From contig NZ_JAJFAV010000011.1 in the NCBI RefSeq assembly GCF_020711235.1, positions 145,715 through 209,714 on the forward strand: DNA of 64,000 bases, read 5' to 3'. Under the pieces are notes generated by a model. It did no database searches and was not told where the DNA came from. It saw only the letters and a program-made list of their open reading frames with translations. Below, in pieces: positions 15,040 to 24,338 of the stretch. The translations under genes were made by a program, and so were the position numbers. This DNA comes from Hymenobacter sp. 15J16-1T3B. GTDB lineage: Bacteria > Bacteroidota > Bacteroidia > Cytophagales > Hymenobacteraceae. Position 1 is the stretch's first letter, and each line of letters opens with the position of its first letter.

Positions 15040-17094
15040 ATGCTTAGATATCTATCCGCTTCCCTACTGCTGCTCGCGGCCCTGCACGGACAGGCGCAGA
15101 ACGTGGAATTCACCAAGGACGAGTTCAAGGGCGACAAGGAAAGCCTGAAAAACGCCCAGAAAGAGCTTAAGGAAGCCAACAGCTGGTATGAAACCGACCC
15201 GCCGCGCTACGAACAGGCGTTGCCGCACTTTCTGGCGGCCCAGCAGGTCAACCCCAACAATGCCCAGCTGAACTTCCGCATCGGGCACTGCTACCTGAAC
15301 TCGACCTACAAATCGAAGGCGCTGCCCTACCTGCAGAAGGCCTACCAACTCGACCCGCAGGTGGACGCGCGCATCCGCTACATGCTCGGCCGCGGCCTGC
15401 ACCTGAACGCCCGCTGGGAAGAGGCCATTGCCGAGTATAAGGCCGCTCAGCCCGCGCCCGGCGCCAAAAACGCCACCGCCCAGCAAAACGACATCCGCAA
15501 GAAGATTCAGGAGTGCGAATCGGGCCTGGCGTTGATGAAGACGCCCACCCGCGCTTTTATCGACAACGTGGGCCCGGCCATCAACACGCCCTACCCCGAG
15601 TACGGCCCGGTCATCACGGCCGACGAGTCGGTGATGCTGTTCACCTCCCGGCGCGACGGCGGCGTGGGCGACGAGAAAGACCCGTTCATCGGTGGCTACT
15701 TCGAGGACATCTGGCAGTCGGTGAAGGGCAAGGATGGGCAGTGGCAGCAGGCCAAAAACCTGGGCCCGACGGTGAATACCAAGGGCCACGACGCGGTGGT
15801 GGCCCTCTCGCCCGACGGGCAGAAGCTGGTGACCTATGTGGAAGACGGCGCCGGCGACCTGTACGAAGCCGACCTGAAGGGCGCCGCCTGGAACAAGCCC
15901 GGCTCCCTGGGCCGGCGCATCAACGGCGGGCAGTCGCACGAATCCTCCGCAGCCTACGCCCCGAACGGGCGCATGCTCTACTTCGTCAGCAACGGCTCCC
16001 CGGAAAGCTCCCGCGGCGGCCACGACATCTGGCGCCTCGACGTGGAGGGCAAGGGCAAGGCCGAAAACCTGGGCTCGGTCATCAACACGCCCTACGACGA
16101 GGACGGCATCTTCGTGCACCCCGACGGCAAGACCATCTACTTCTCCTCCCAGGGCCACAACTCCATGGGCGGCTACGACATCTTTAAGTCGGAGTGGAAA
16201 AACGGGCAGTGGACCAAGCCCGAAAACCTCGGCTGGCCGATCAACACCCCCGACGACGACGTGTTCTTCGTCTTGTCGGCCTCGGGCCGCCACGGCTACT
16301 TCGCCTCGTCCCGCGACGATTCGCAGGGCTCCCGCGACATTTACATGATTACCTTCCTGGGCCCTGAAAAGCCGCCGGTGTTGTCGTCGGAGGAGCCCTT
16401 GCTGGCTTCGCGCGCCGCCCCGGTGCGGCAGACGTTGCTGGCCCCCGCCGTGCCCATTGCCACCGCCCAGGTAACCATCTTGAAGGGCACCGTGACGGAT
16501 GCCGACTCGAAGCAGCCCATCGAGGCCACCATCGAGCTGGTCGACAACGCCCTGAACCAGTCGATTGCCTCGTTTAAGAGCAATTCGCAGTCGGGCCGCT
16601 ACCTGGTGTCCTTGCCTTCGGGCGTGAACTACGGCATCGTGGTGCGCAAGGAAGGCTACCTGTTCCACTCCGAAAACTTCGACCTGCCGGCCGGCGCGGC
16701 CTACTCGGAAGTGGTGAAGGACATTCCGCTCAAGAAGCTGGACGTGGGCGCCAAGGTGGTGCTCAACAACATCTTCTTCGACTTCGACAAGGCCACGCTG
16801 CGCAAGGAAAGCACCGCCGAGCTGGAGCGCCTCGTGCAGCTGATGACCACCGAATACCCCGCGCTGCGCATCGAAATTTCGGGCCACACCGATAACGTGG
16901 GCAAGGCCGAGTACAACAAGGACCTCTCGCTGCGCCGCGCCAAGGCCGTGGTGGACTACCTCACGGCCCACGGCGTAGCCGCCGCCCGCCTGACCTCGGC
17001 CGGCTACGGCGACACTCAGCCGGTGGCGCCCAACACGACTAAGGAAGGCCGGCAGCTGAATCGTCGTACCGAGTTCAAGGTGGTGGCCAAGTAA
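15040..17094 (+). CDS. OmpA-family protein with TPR, beta-propeller and CRD domains (PorE-like)
   Basis: A 684-residue exported protein. The domains in order are a signal peptide (about 1-19), TPR-like helices (about 20-150), PD40/WD40-like propeller blades (about 180-450, with repeated INTPYxExGP and MLFTSRRDGG motifs), a carboxypeptidase-regulatory-like domain (about 485-570, ILKGTVTDADSKQPIEATIE), and a C-terminal OmpA peptidoglycan-binding domain (about 575-684, FFDFDKATL, SGHTDNVG, NRRTEF). This is the domain order and length of PorE, a periplasmic T9SS component that anchors the system to peptidoglycan. Unlike PorE of Porphyromonas, no lipobox Cys follows the signal. Paralogous OmpA proteins share this layout, so PorE itself is not proven. 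Confidence 0.85.
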   Translation: MLRYLSASLLLLAALHGQAQNVEFTKDEFKGDKESLKNAQKELKEANSWYETDPPRYEQALPHFLAAQQVNPNNAQLNFRIGHCYLNSTYKSKALPYLQKAYQLDPQVDARIRYMLGRGLHLNARWEEAIAEYKAAQPAPGAKNATAQQNDIRKKIQECESGLALMKTPTRAFIDNVGPAINTPYPEYGPVITADESVMLFTSRRDGGVGDEKDPFIGGYFEDIWQSVKGKDGQWQQAKNLGPTVNTKGHDAVVALSPDGQKLVTYVEDGAGDLYEADLKGAAWNKPGSLGRRINGGQSHESSAAYAPNGRMLYFVSNGSPESSRGGHDIWRLDVEGKGKAENLGSVINTPYDEDGIFVHPDGKTIYFSSQGHNSMGGYDIFKSEWKNGQWTKPENLGWPINTPDDDVFFVLSASGRHGYFASSRDDSQGSRDIYMITFLGPEKPPVLSSEEPLLASRAAPVRQTLLAPAVPIATAQVTILKGTVTDADSKQPIEATIELVDNALNQSIASFKSNSQSGRYLVSLPSGVNYGIVVRKEGYLFHSENFDLPAGAAYSEVVKDIPLKKLDVGAKVVLNNIFFDFDKATLRKESTAELERLVQLMTTEYPALRIEISGHTDNVGKAEYNKDLSLRRAKAVVDYLTAHGVAAARLTSAGYGDTQPVAPNTTKEGRQLNRRTEFKVVAK

Positions 17095-17112
17095 AATCGT
17101 CGCCTGCAACAG

Positions 17113-17152
17113 CCACGGCCCGGTTCAACTGCAACGTTGAGCCGGGCCGTGG
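17113..17152. terminator. Long hairpin between convergent genes
   Basis: A 17-base arm (CCACGGCCCGGTTCAAC) pairs with GTTGAGCCGGGCCGTGG with one mismatch around a six-base loop. There is little T-run on either side. It lies 19 bases after the PorE-like stop codon. Confidence 0.55.
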
Positions 17153-17256
17153 TGCGTTTGGTCGAAATACCGTTGGACGCACTAGCCGAAGCGGCGGTAC
17201 TGGCCGAGGCCGATGGCGTCAAACGGCGCCGAGAGCATTCATGTGGAATCCCAGCG

Positions 17257-18303
17257 CTAGGGCTGGTCGGGCCGCTCAAACGTGCAGACGTACCGAAAGC
17301 CGAGGTTGGCCTGGGGGCCGTCGTAGTGCTGCCGGCTGTCGAGGCGGCAGGCGTCGAGCAGGTCAAGCCAGCTGCCGCCGGCGGCCATGCCTTCCGCGCT
17401 GAGCATTTCGGCTACATTGCCCAGCAAGTTGTAAATACCGAACTGGTTGGCGGGGTTGCTCCAGACCTGCAGGGGCACCGTCAGGTTCAAAAACGCGTGT
17501 TCGTCGCGCCGGCAGTTGACGAGGTAGTCCTGCTCTTTGTTTTTGGTAAACGCGTCGAGCCGCTGTTGCAACGCCGCGGCCGCCAGGCCCTGCCGGGTGA
17601 GCGGAGCCAGGTAGGCGCCGGCCACGGCCGAAAACTTGACCGGGGCCTTCAGCGCGGTGAAGCCGTGCGGGTACCGGCGGGTGTCGAGCCCGCCGGCGGC
17701 GCACTTCCCCCACTCGGCTTCGCTGGGCAGGCGGAACCGGAACACGGCGTAGTCCTTGTCGGCCGGCTGGTAGCCTTTCTTCTCGTTATAGGCCTGGGTG
17801 ACGACTTCGCTGCGCCAGGCGCAAAAGGCTTGTGCGTCCTGGTAACTTACCCCTACGACCGGGTAAAACCGAAACTTGGGGTTGCTGGCGTAGTCGGCTG
17901 GCATACCGGGAAAGGTGCGTTGCGGACCGCGTCCGGTGGCCCGCCGAAACTCCAACCAGTGAATGTTGGCGACTTCCGTTTCGTCGATGTAAAGGTTGCG
18001 GTCAATCCAGACCACCCCGGGAATGTGGGAGTAGTACTGGTAAGCCAGCTCCCGTTCGCGCAGCAGATCCGCGGAGCCGGTCGGATTGAATTCCAGCAGT
18101 TTTAGAGGGTTGTACTGCTGCTTGGCCACCTTGGCCTCGTCCAGCCCTTCGTAGGGCTCGACGGGCAGCCCGGCCTCGCTGTTGTACGCCCGGCCGCTAA
18201 CCGTGCTGTACGCCCCGGGCCGGGTTGCCGTTGGCACGTTTCGGGCCAGGCCGAAGCCCAGCAGCACCGGCAAGAGCAAGACAGCATAACTTCCCTTTCT
18301 CAT
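17257..18303 (-). CDS. SUMF1/EgtB/PvdO-type formylglycine-generating-enzyme domain protein, exported
   Basis: A 348-residue protein with a signal-like hydrophobic N-terminus (about 1-20) and a single FGE-sulfatase domain. Motifs are YIDETEVANIHWLEF, PVVGVSYQDAQAFCAW, FRLPSEAEWGKCAAGG, NLLGNVAEML, GGSWLDLLDACRLDSRQ and LGFRYVC. In Bacteroidota such proteins include the gliding lipoproteins GldJ/GldK, but this one has no lipobox Cys and is not in a gld cluster, so I do not assign it there. The substrate is unknown. The ATG at 18303 is chosen because it begins a proper signal; the open frame extends far upstream without family similarity. Confidence 0.85.
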   Translation of the reverse strand: MRKGSYAVLLLPVLLGFGLARNVPTATRPGAYSTVSGRAYNSEAGLPVEPYEGLDEAKVAKQQYNPLKLLEFNPTGSADLLRERELAYQYYSHIPGVVWIDRNLYIDETEVANIHWLEFRRATGRGPQRTFPGMPADYASNPKFRFYPVVGVSYQDAQAFCAWRSEVVTQAYNEKKGYQPADKDYAVFRFRLPSEAEWGKCAAGGLDTRRYPHGFTALKAPVKFSAVAGAYLAPLTRQGLAAAALQQRLDAFTKNKEQDYLVNCRRDEHAFLNLTVPLQVWSNPANQFGIYNLLGNVAEMLSAEGMAAGGSWLDLLDACRLDSRQHYDGPQANLGFRYVCTFERPDQP

Positions 18304-18439
18304 AGTCTGTTGTGCAGGCATCACGGAGCTGCTACTTTCAGCCGTAGTTCCGTGGCAGTTGCAAGCTACCGCCCGAAGCCGCTCCTCGTGCATTCCCGCC
18401 GGAAATAGCGTCCTCGCGCCAACACTCCTCTTCCCTGCG

Positions 18440-18447
18440 TAGCTTTG
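18440..18447 (+). promoter_or_regulatory. -7 box TAGCTTTG directly before lutC
   Basis: An exact TAnnTTTG match ending only four bases before the ATG. If used, transcription would start at or next to the start codon, giving a leaderless mRNA. Confidence 0.45.
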
Positions 18448-18451
18448 TCGT

Positions 18452-19108
18452 ATGGCCGAATCGTCAAGAGAAGCAATTCTGCGCCGCATCCGCACGGCCC
18501 TGCAGCAGCCCAGCCCGCAGCAGCCGGCCGTGCCCAACTTCACCGCGCCGCTGTTTCCGGCCCCGGCCGATGACCTCGCCATCAGCTTCGCCGAGAGCTT
18601 CGTGCGGGCCGGGGGCACGTTCTACTACTGCGACTCGGTCGAGCATTTCTACGACCTGCTCTACGCCCACAAAAAGGAGCGCGGCATCGAGCACCTGTTC
18701 GTGTGGGAGCCGGAGCTGAAAAAGCTGCTGCACGCGGCCGGCATCGTGCACATCGGCGACGAAACCGACTTCATTGCCCACGCCGACGCGGGCCTGACCA
18801 CCTGCGAGGCCCTGGTGGCGCGCACCGGCTCGGTGCTGCTGAGCGCGGCCACGGCCAGCGGCCGGCGCCTGAGCATCTACCCCGATCAGCAACTGGTCTT
18901 CGCCCGCGCTTCGCAGGTGGTGGCCGACATTGCCGACGCCCTGCAGCTGGCCGAGGACAAGTTTGGCGGGCTGGACAAGCTGCCGTCCATGCTCTCCCTG
19001 GCCACCGGCCCCAGCCGCACCGCCGACATCGAGAAGACCCTGGTGCTCGGCGCCCACGGCCCGCGCAGCATCACGCTTTTTTTACTGGATGACCTCCCCG
19101 CTGCCTGA
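18452..19108 (+). CDS. lutC: LUD-domain protein, LutC/YkgG family
   Basis: A 218-residue protein with an LUD domain. Key motifs are CEALVARTGSVLLS, LVFARASQVVADIADAL and LATGPSRTADIEKTLVLGAHGP, the last being the conserved C-terminal glycine/arginine signature. In Bacillus, LutC is part of the LutABC lactate oxidation complex; no lutA or lutB is next to it here, so the specific role is uncertain. The gene starts an overlapping operon: its last 20 bases overlap lpxH. Many Bacteroidota have this lone LutC gene near LPS or cell-envelope genes. Confidence 0.85.
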   Translation: MAESSREAILRRIRTALQQPSPQQPAVPNFTAPLFPAPADDLAISFAESFVRAGGTFYYCDSVEHFYDLLYAHKKERGIEHLFVWEPELKKLLHAAGIVHIGDETDFIAHADAGLTTCEALVARTGSVLLSAATASGRRLSIYPDQQLVFARASQVVADIADALQLAEDKFGGLDKLPSMLSLATGPSRTADIEKTLVLGAHGPRSITLFLLDDLPAA

Positions 19109-19874
19109 GCTGCCCCCGGTGCCCCTGGCGCCCAGCCGCAAGGTGTACTTCGCCTCCGACTTTCACCTCGGCGCCCCCTCGCCCGCCAGCTCGCGGGAGC
19201 GGGAGCGGCGCATCGTGCGCTGGCTGGACATGGCCGCTCAGGACGCGGCCGCCATCTACCTGGTCGGCGACATTTTCGACTTCTGGTTTGAGTACCGCCA
19301 CGCCATTCCGCGCGGCTTTATTCGCCTGCAGGGCAAGCTGGCCGAGCTGGTCGACGGCGGGCTGCCCGTGACCTTCTTCACCGGCAACCACGACATGTGG
19401 ATGTTCGGCTACTTCACCCAGGAGCTGGGTATCCCGGTGCTGCGCCACCCCGTCAGCCTGACTATCGGGGAGCAGCGCTTTCACCTCGGTCACGGCGACG
19501 GATTGGGGCCCAAGGACTACACCTACAAGGTGCTCAAGCGCATCTTCGCTTCGCCGGTGGCCCAGTGGCTGTTTGCGCGCATCCACCCCAACGTGGGCAT
19601 CGGCATTGCCAACGCCTGGAGCCAGCGCAGCCGCCTGAGCAACACGGCCAAGGACGACGTGTACCTCGGCGACGACGAGTGGCTGCTGGTGTACTGCCGG
19701 GAGCTGGAAAAGCGTTTCCACCACGACTACTACGTGTTTGGCCACCGCCACCTGCCCCTCGACGTGCCCGTGGGGGAGCACAGCCGCTACGTCAACCTCG
19801 GCGAGTGGGTCAATTATTGCACGTACGGCGTCTACGATGGCCACACCCTGTCTCTGGAGCGTTTTGAAGGCTAA
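19089..19874 (+). CDS. lpxH: UDP-2,3-diacylglucosamine diphosphatase LpxH
   Basis: A 261-residue calcineurin-like phosphoesterase that hydrolyses UDP-2,3-diacylglucosamine to lipid X in lipid A synthesis. The metal motifs are in order: SDFHLG, GDIFDFWFE, GNHD, LGHGDG and FGHRHLPLD. It is predicted to be cytoplasmic and peripheral on the inner membrane. The ATG at 19089 overlaps lutC by 20 bases and gives the usual family length. It overlaps the following gene by 11 bases, so all three genes are likely co-transcribed and translationally coupled. Confidence 0.9.
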   Translation: MTSPLPELPPVPLAPSRKVYFASDFHLGAPSPASSRERERRIVRWLDMAAQDAAAIYLVGDIFDFWFEYRHAIPRGFIRLQGKLAELVDGGLPVTFFTGNHDMWMFGYFTQELGIPVLRHPVSLTIGEQRFHLGHGDGLGPKDYTYKVLKRIFASPVAQWLFARIHPNVGIGIANAWSQRSRLSNTAKDDVYLGDDEWLLVYCRELEKRFHHDYYVFGHRHLPLDVPVGEHSRYVNLGEWVNYCTYGVYDGHTLSLERFEG

Positions 19875-20778
19875 GCGCCGCTGGCTAGGTGCCCGGTTGG
19901 GCGGACCGGCCGCAGTGGCTCTGGGCCTGCTCGGCGGACCGGCTCTGGCCCAAACGACGACGCCCCAGCCCACGGCCCCAGCCGAAGCCCGCCCTGCGGC
20001 CCAGCTGCCGCCTAGCCCCGCTGCACCGGCCGCTAGCCTGACGCTGGTGCGCACCGTGCCGCTGGCCCAGCCCGGCCCGGCGTCGCTGGACCGGCGCGGC
20101 AACCTCTACGTGACCGACGCCAAGAACAGCCTGCGCCAGTTCGGGCCCGAGGGGCAGCTGCTGGCTACCTACTCGCCGCCGCTGGTGGGCCACACCGGCT
20201 CGGTGGAAGCCTGGAACGCGGCCAAAATCCTGGTGTACTACGACGACCGGCAGGAACTGCTGGTGCTCGACCGGTTTCTGGCGCCCATCGGCGGCACGCG
20301 GCTTTCCGAAGTCATCGACAACGGCCTGATTCGCCTGGCCACCATCGCGCCCGACGACAACCTCTGGCTGCTCAACGAAAGCAACCTCACGCTGCTGCAG
20401 TACAACTCCGGGCAGCAGCGCGTGACGGTGGCCACGCCCCTGGACGTGCTGCTGAGCCGCATCAAGCCCGATTTTCGCTTTCTGCGCGAGTACCAGAACA
20501 ACCTCTACCTCGTCGACCGCACCAGCGGCATCTGGGTGTTCGACAACCTGGGCAACTTCCGCAAGCGCCTGCCGCTCACCGGCCTGAGTTGGGTAGGCTT
20601 CCGCGGCGACGAGCTGTACTACCTCAAGGACGGCCTGCTGCACTTCTACCATCTCTACAGCTTTCAGGAGCGCACCGTGCTGCTGCCCGTGCCCGACGCC
20701 GCCCAGGTGCTGGTGGGCGAGCAGTACCTCTACGCCCTCAGCCCCGCCGGCTTCGCCGTGTACCAGCTCCCGCGCTGA
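19864..20778 (+). CDS. Exported beta-propeller-like hypothetical protein
   Basis: A 304-residue protein. No ATG fits; a TTG at 19864 gives a good signal peptide (KAKRRWLGARLGG, then a hydrophobic stretch ending ALAQ), so I use it. A Pro/Ala-rich linker (about residues 31-60) precedes strand-repeat sequence such as ASLDRRGNLYVTDAKNSLRQ and NNLYLVDRTSGIWVFDNLG, typical of NHL or six-bladed TolB-like propellers. It overlaps lpxH by 11 bases as the third gene of the operon. It is probably a periplasmic binding protein; no ligand can be named. Confidence 0.75.
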   Translation: MKAKRRWLGARLGGPAAVALGLLGGPALAQTTTPQPTAPAEARPAAQLPPSPAAPAASLTLVRTVPLAQPGPASLDRRGNLYVTDAKNSLRQFGPEGQLLATYSPPLVGHTGSVEAWNAAKILVYYDDRQELLVLDRFLAPIGGTRLSEVIDNGLIRLATIAPDDNLWLLNESNLTLLQYNSGQQRVTVATPLDVLLSRIKPDFRFLREYQNNLYLVDRTSGIWVFDNLGNFRKRLPLTGLSWVGFRGDELYYLKDGLLHFYHLYSFQERTVLLPVPDAAQVLVGEQYLYALSPAGFAVYQLPR

Positions 20779-20794
20779 TTGCGGGCGTTGCGGC

Positions 20795-22462
20795 TCACGG
20801 AGTATCGAACTGGTTTTCCAGCGCGAAATCCTCAAACGAAGCGGTAACCGAGGCCAAGCCCAAGGCCAGCAGCCCGGCCCGCACACCCCGGTCCCAGGGC
20901 GGCAGGAAGGAGCCGTCGGTGGCTTCGGCGGTGGCCAAGGGCTGCCAGGTGCGGCCGCCGTCGGTGCTCCAGGCGGCGTGGCATTCCTTGCCTTGGACCA
21001 CTTGCAGGCGCAACGTAAGGGCTGCATTGGTGGCGGGCAGAGCGGTTTCGGCCAGCGTCCGCAGCCGGCCTTTCTGGCGCTGCCAAAGCCGCAGCGCACC
21101 GCCGCCGGCGGTCAGGGCCAAGGCGTTGTCCGTGTCGCCGAGGACGGCTAGGCCGGCGCTGGTGCCGGCGGGCAGGAGCTGAGGGTTGAGCAGCGTGGTG
21201 GTGGCCGTGAAGTCGGCTGCGGCAATAGAGCGGCCCAGGGCCGCCCCGCCACCGTCGGGCCGGGCCGTGAGGTGCAGCCGGCCGCCGCGTAGGGCAACGC
21301 GCGGGCGGGCCAGCACGGGCCATTGCCAAGCCGGGTTCAGCCGGGCACCCCGAAAATCATCCCGCCAACGCGTGGGCGCTGCCAGTGCGGGGGCAGCCGC
21401 GGTTGTTTCCGGCCCAAACTCGGGCCAGCCGGCTGCACTCCAGCGAAACTCGCTGAGCACCCCTTGCCGCCCCACGTACTCCCAGCCGCGGGCGCGGTAG
21501 GCGTGGTGCAGCAAAAACCACCGGCCGCCGTGCTCCACGGCGGTGCCGTGCCCGGGGCATTTCCAGGCGTCGGTGCTGCGTAGCACCGGGTTGTGCGGGT
21601 ATTTCTCCCAAGGCCCGAGCAGGCTCCGGGCGCGGGCCACGCCCAGGCCGTAGGTGCAGTTGCGCCCGCAGCAGCCGTTGCCGGCATAAAAGGCGTAGAA
21701 ATACCCCGCCCGGCGCACGATGGACACGCCTTCGACCAAGTTGCCCTCCCAGGGCTGGTCGTTGCGGAACAGCTCGACGGGCCGATCCAGCAGGCCGGTG
21801 CGGTCCTCGCGCAGCGGCTGGGCCCAGATGGGCGTGGGCTGGTTGCGGCTGTTGCCGTCCTCCTTCCACACCAGGTACAGCCGGCCGTGTTCGTCGCGCA
21901 CCGCAAAGCCGTCGATGGAGCCGGCGGGCTGCTCCACCAGCGGACCGAGGTCGGTGTAGGGGCCTTCGGGCCGGTCGGCGCGGGCGGCGGCCACGCACAG
22001 CGCGCCCCCGCGGCGGTGGGCGGTGTAGTACACGTACGCTTGGCCACGGTCGAAGCTGATTTCAGGCGCCCAGAAGTAATAATCGGCCCAGGCGGGCGGC
22101 TCGCCGGGAAACACGTGCCCCACCAGTTCCCAGGTGCGCAGGTCCGTGGACTTCAACAGCGGAAAAGCCGGCGCCCAGTTGGAAGAGGTGGCGGTGGCCC
22201 AGTACGTGCGCCCCCACTTGCTTACCGACGGATCGGGAAAGTCGCCGGGCAACACGGGATTGGCGGGTGCAGGGCCGCTGGCCGAAGCCGCAGGGGCCGG
22301 GCGTTGGCATGTTGTGAACACGACTAGCACGGCGGCGCAGACGGCAACGTGAAAAAGCCGGCCGGACTTACCAGACGGTTGGCGGCACAAGGGCTCGGCC
22401 GCGCTGAAAAGCCAGTCCGTGAACAGGCGCCCCCAACACTCGTAAATTTTCCCGGTGAACAT
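20795..22462 (-). CDS. Glycoside hydrolase family 43 protein with C-terminal beta-sandwich, probable lipoprotein
   Basis: A 555-residue protein. After about 30 residues comes a hydrophobic stretch ending VVFTTC, a possible though atypical lipobox. The GH43 five-bladed propeller spans about residues 65-350: FPDPSVSKWGRTYWA holds the general-base Asp, SIDGFAVRDEHGRLYLVW the pKa-modulating Asp, and EGNLVEGVSIV the catalytic acid Glu. HGTAVEHGGRWFLLHHAY is the conserved metal-His strand. The last 200 residues form a concanavalin-like beta-sandwich of the GH43 C2/DUF1349 type. Likely substrates are arabinan or xylan side chains. The start codon is uncertain because the N-terminus is long for a lipoprotein. 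It is divergent from the HhH gene. Confidence 0.88.
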   Translation of the reverse strand: MFTGKIYECWGRLFTDWLFSAAEPLCRQPSGKSGRLFHVAVCAAVLVVFTTCQRPAPAASASGPAPANPVLPGDFPDPSVSKWGRTYWATATSSNWAPAFPLLKSTDLRTWELVGHVFPGEPPAWADYYFWAPEISFDRGQAYVYYTAHRRGGALCVAAARADRPEGPYTDLGPLVEQPAGSIDGFAVRDEHGRLYLVWKEDGNSRNQPTPIWAQPLREDRTGLLDRPVELFRNDQPWEGNLVEGVSIVRRAGYFYAFYAGNGCCGRNCTYGLGVARARSLLGPWEKYPHNPVLRSTDAWKCPGHGTAVEHGGRWFLLHHAYRARGWEYVGRQGVLSEFRWSAAGWPEFGPETTAAAPALAAPTRWRDDFRGARLNPAWQWPVLARPRVALRGGRLHLTARPDGGGAALGRSIAAADFTATTTLLNPQLLPAGTSAGLAVLGDTDNALALTAGGGALRLWQRQKGRLRTLAETALPATNAALTLRLQVVQGKECHAAWSTDGGRTWQPLATAEATDGSFLPPWDRGVRAGLLALGLASVTASFEDFALENQFDTP

Positions 22463-22524
22463 GCACGAGACGCTATTTATCGGTAGATTTTCCACCGATT
22501 TAGACGCCTTATTGCGAGTTTACT

Positions 22525-23526
22525 ATGTCCGTGCTGAATACGTTACGTCGCTTGGTTCGGCGGCACTTCGGGTTTTCCCGCACCGAAACCAACGGCTTCG
22601 CGCTCTTGCTGCTGCTGCTGCTGGCGTTGCTGGCCGCGCCGGCCCTGCTGCGCCCCGTGCTGCCCCGCTACAACCCCGCCGCCGACCGCCGCCAGCTGGA
22701 GCAGGTAGCCGCCGAGCTGACCGCCGCCCGCCCCACCGAAGCCACTCCCCGCCGCTACCCCGCGCGCCGGCCCACTTACGCCCGGGTGGCCCGCATTCCG
22801 CTCGCGCCTTTCGACCCGAATGCCGTAGACGAAACCGGCTGGCAGGCCCGCGGGCTGCCCCGTTTCTTGGCCAAGCGGCTGGTGAAATACCGAACCACCA
22901 TCGGCGGCTTCCGCGCCAAGGAGCAGATTCGTAAAGCCTACGGCCTCGACGACACGACCTACCAGCGCCTGGCGCCTTACCTGCTGCTACCCGAGCAGCT
23001 GCCGCCGTCCGAGAAAAAGGCCTACGCCAGCCGCTACCCCGAACGTTCCACCCAGCCGTTTGCGGCCGAAGGCAGCGCGGCGAGTCAGGCGGGCAAGTTT
23101 CCGCGCAAGCCGCGTCACTTGCAGCCTTTCGACCTGAACGCGGCCGACACCACCCAGCTCATGCAAATCCGCGGCATCGGCCGGCGGCTGTCGGCGCGGG
23201 TGGTGGAGTACCGCGAGCGGCTCGGCGGCTTCATCAGCCTGGACCAGGCCGCCGAAATTTACAGCCTGCGCGACGCGCCCGACTTGGTGGACAGCCTGCG
23301 CAAATACACTTTTGTGACCCCGAATTACCAGCCGCAACCGCTCAACCTGAACGAGGGTGAGTTTGACGAAATCTGCCAGCACCCCTACCTGGGCAAGCGC
23401 CTGGCCCGCGTAGTGGTGGCCTACCGCCAGCAGCACGGCCGCTTCCGCCAGCCCGCCGACCTGCGCCAGATTCGGGTGCTCGACGACGCCACGTACCAGA
23501 AGCTGCTGCCGTACCTGCGCTTCTGA
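22525..23526 (+). CDS. Helix-hairpin-helix (ComEA-like) membrane-anchored protein
   Basis: A 333-residue protein with one N-terminal membrane segment rich in Leu (about residues 28-45). Three helix-hairpin-helix units follow: FDPNAVDETGWQARGLPRFL, then FDLNAADTTQLMQIRGIGRR, then LNLNEGEFDEICQHPYLGKR, each ending in a GGF or GRF turn. HhH units bind DNA non-specifically, and ComEA uses them to take up DNA across the periplasm. Here the anchor and three repeats suggest extracytoplasmic DNA binding; natural competence is an inference. Nothing nearby supports a com cluster. Confidence 0.85.
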   Translation: MSVLNTLRRLVRRHFGFSRTETNGFALLLLLLLALLAAPALLRPVLPRYNPAADRRQLEQVAAELTAARPTEATPRRYPARRPTYARVARIPLAPFDPNAVDETGWQARGLPRFLAKRLVKYRTTIGGFRAKEQIRKAYGLDDTTYQRLAPYLLLPEQLPPSEKKAYASRYPERSTQPFAAEGSAASQAGKFPRKPRHLQPFDLNAADTTQLMQIRGIGRRLSARVVEYRERLGGFISLDQAAEIYSLRDAPDLVDSLRKYTFVTPNYQPQPLNLNEGEFDEICQHPYLGKRLARVVVAYRQQHGRFRQPADLRQIRVLDDATYQKLLPYLRF

Positions 23527-23564
23527 GGAATCTTCCTCGTCCCGCACCGGCGCGGGTACGCGCC

Positions 23565-24338
23565 TCAGGGCCGGAAGGCCACCGCCAGCCCGCCCATGTG
23601 CGGCCCGGCGACGGGAGCCAGCACCAGCCGCCGGGCCAGCGGCGACACCAAGCGGCGCCGCAGCCACGGGTAGAGGTACCACGCCGCCTCGGCCGACGCA
23701 ATGCCGATGCCCGCCCCGGCCACCACGTCGGAGAGCCAGTGCTTGTCGTTGAGCATGCGCATGGTGCCGGTGGCGGCGGCCACGGCGTAGCCCCCGGCGC
23801 CGATCCACGGGTTTTGCTCGCGGTATTGCTCGTAGAGCAGCGTGGCCGAGAAAAACGCCTCGCTGGTGTGCGCCGACGGGAAGGAGCGTTGGTCGGGCGT
23901 GGGGCCGGGGCGCCACTCTCCCACCCGCTTTTTCAGCTGGCTGGTCAGCCCATCGTTCAGGGCCCGGCCCGTCAGGTAGAGCAGGGTGAAATCGAGGGCG
24001 TGGTAGCGCCCCTTCACGCCCAGCAGCGGCAGCACGTACGCGGCGGCCGTGGGCGCGTGCCGGGTGTAGTTGTCGAGGCGGGTGTGAAAGCGGGGAAAGG
24101 TTTCCAGCAGCTCTTCGCGGGTTTCGTGGTTGAGGGCATTTTCGCGGCTGCCGGGGCGGTTCAGGGTGGCCACGCCGTAGGCCACAAACGCGGCCGGCAC
24201 GCTCAGGCGCGGGACCAGCGCCGCCCGGCGCGGGCGCGGGGCCACGACGACCACCGGCGCGGGCGGCCGGACCGAATCGGGCAACAGAGAATCGGGCGCG
24301 GCCAAAGGCAGCAGTAGGGACAAAACCAGCAGGGGCAC
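23565..24338 (-). CDS. PAP2-family phosphatase
   Basis: A 257-residue membrane protein with the three PAP2 motifs: KKRVGEWRPG, PSAHTSEAF, and RMLNDKHWLSDVVAGAGIG with the catalytic His. An N-terminal hydrophobic segment (about 1-15) is followed by a Pro/Arg-rich linker and several further membrane segments. PAP2 enzymes dephosphorylate lipids such as phosphatidate, undecaprenyl pyrophosphate or lipid A; which one is not readable. It is convergent with the HhH gene across a 38-base gap. Confidence 0.88.
   Translation of the reverse strand: MPLLVLSLLLPLAAPDSLLPDSVRPPAPVVVVAPRPRRAALVPRLSVPAAFVAYGVATLNRPGSRENALNHETREELLETFPRFHTRLDNYTRHAPTAAAYVLPLLGVKGRYHALDFTLLYLTGRALNDGLTSQLKKRVGEWRPGPTPDQRSFPSAHTSEAFFSATLLYEQYREQNPWIGAGGYAVAAATGTMRMLNDKHWLSDVVAGAGIGIASAEAAWYLYPWLRRRLVSPLARRLVLAPVAGPHMGGLAVAFRP

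Noticed and set aside
17257..18303. Assignment of the SUMF1-like protein as GldJ or GldK
   Set aside because: No lipobox Cys, no gld neighbours and a shorter protein; only the domain is supported.
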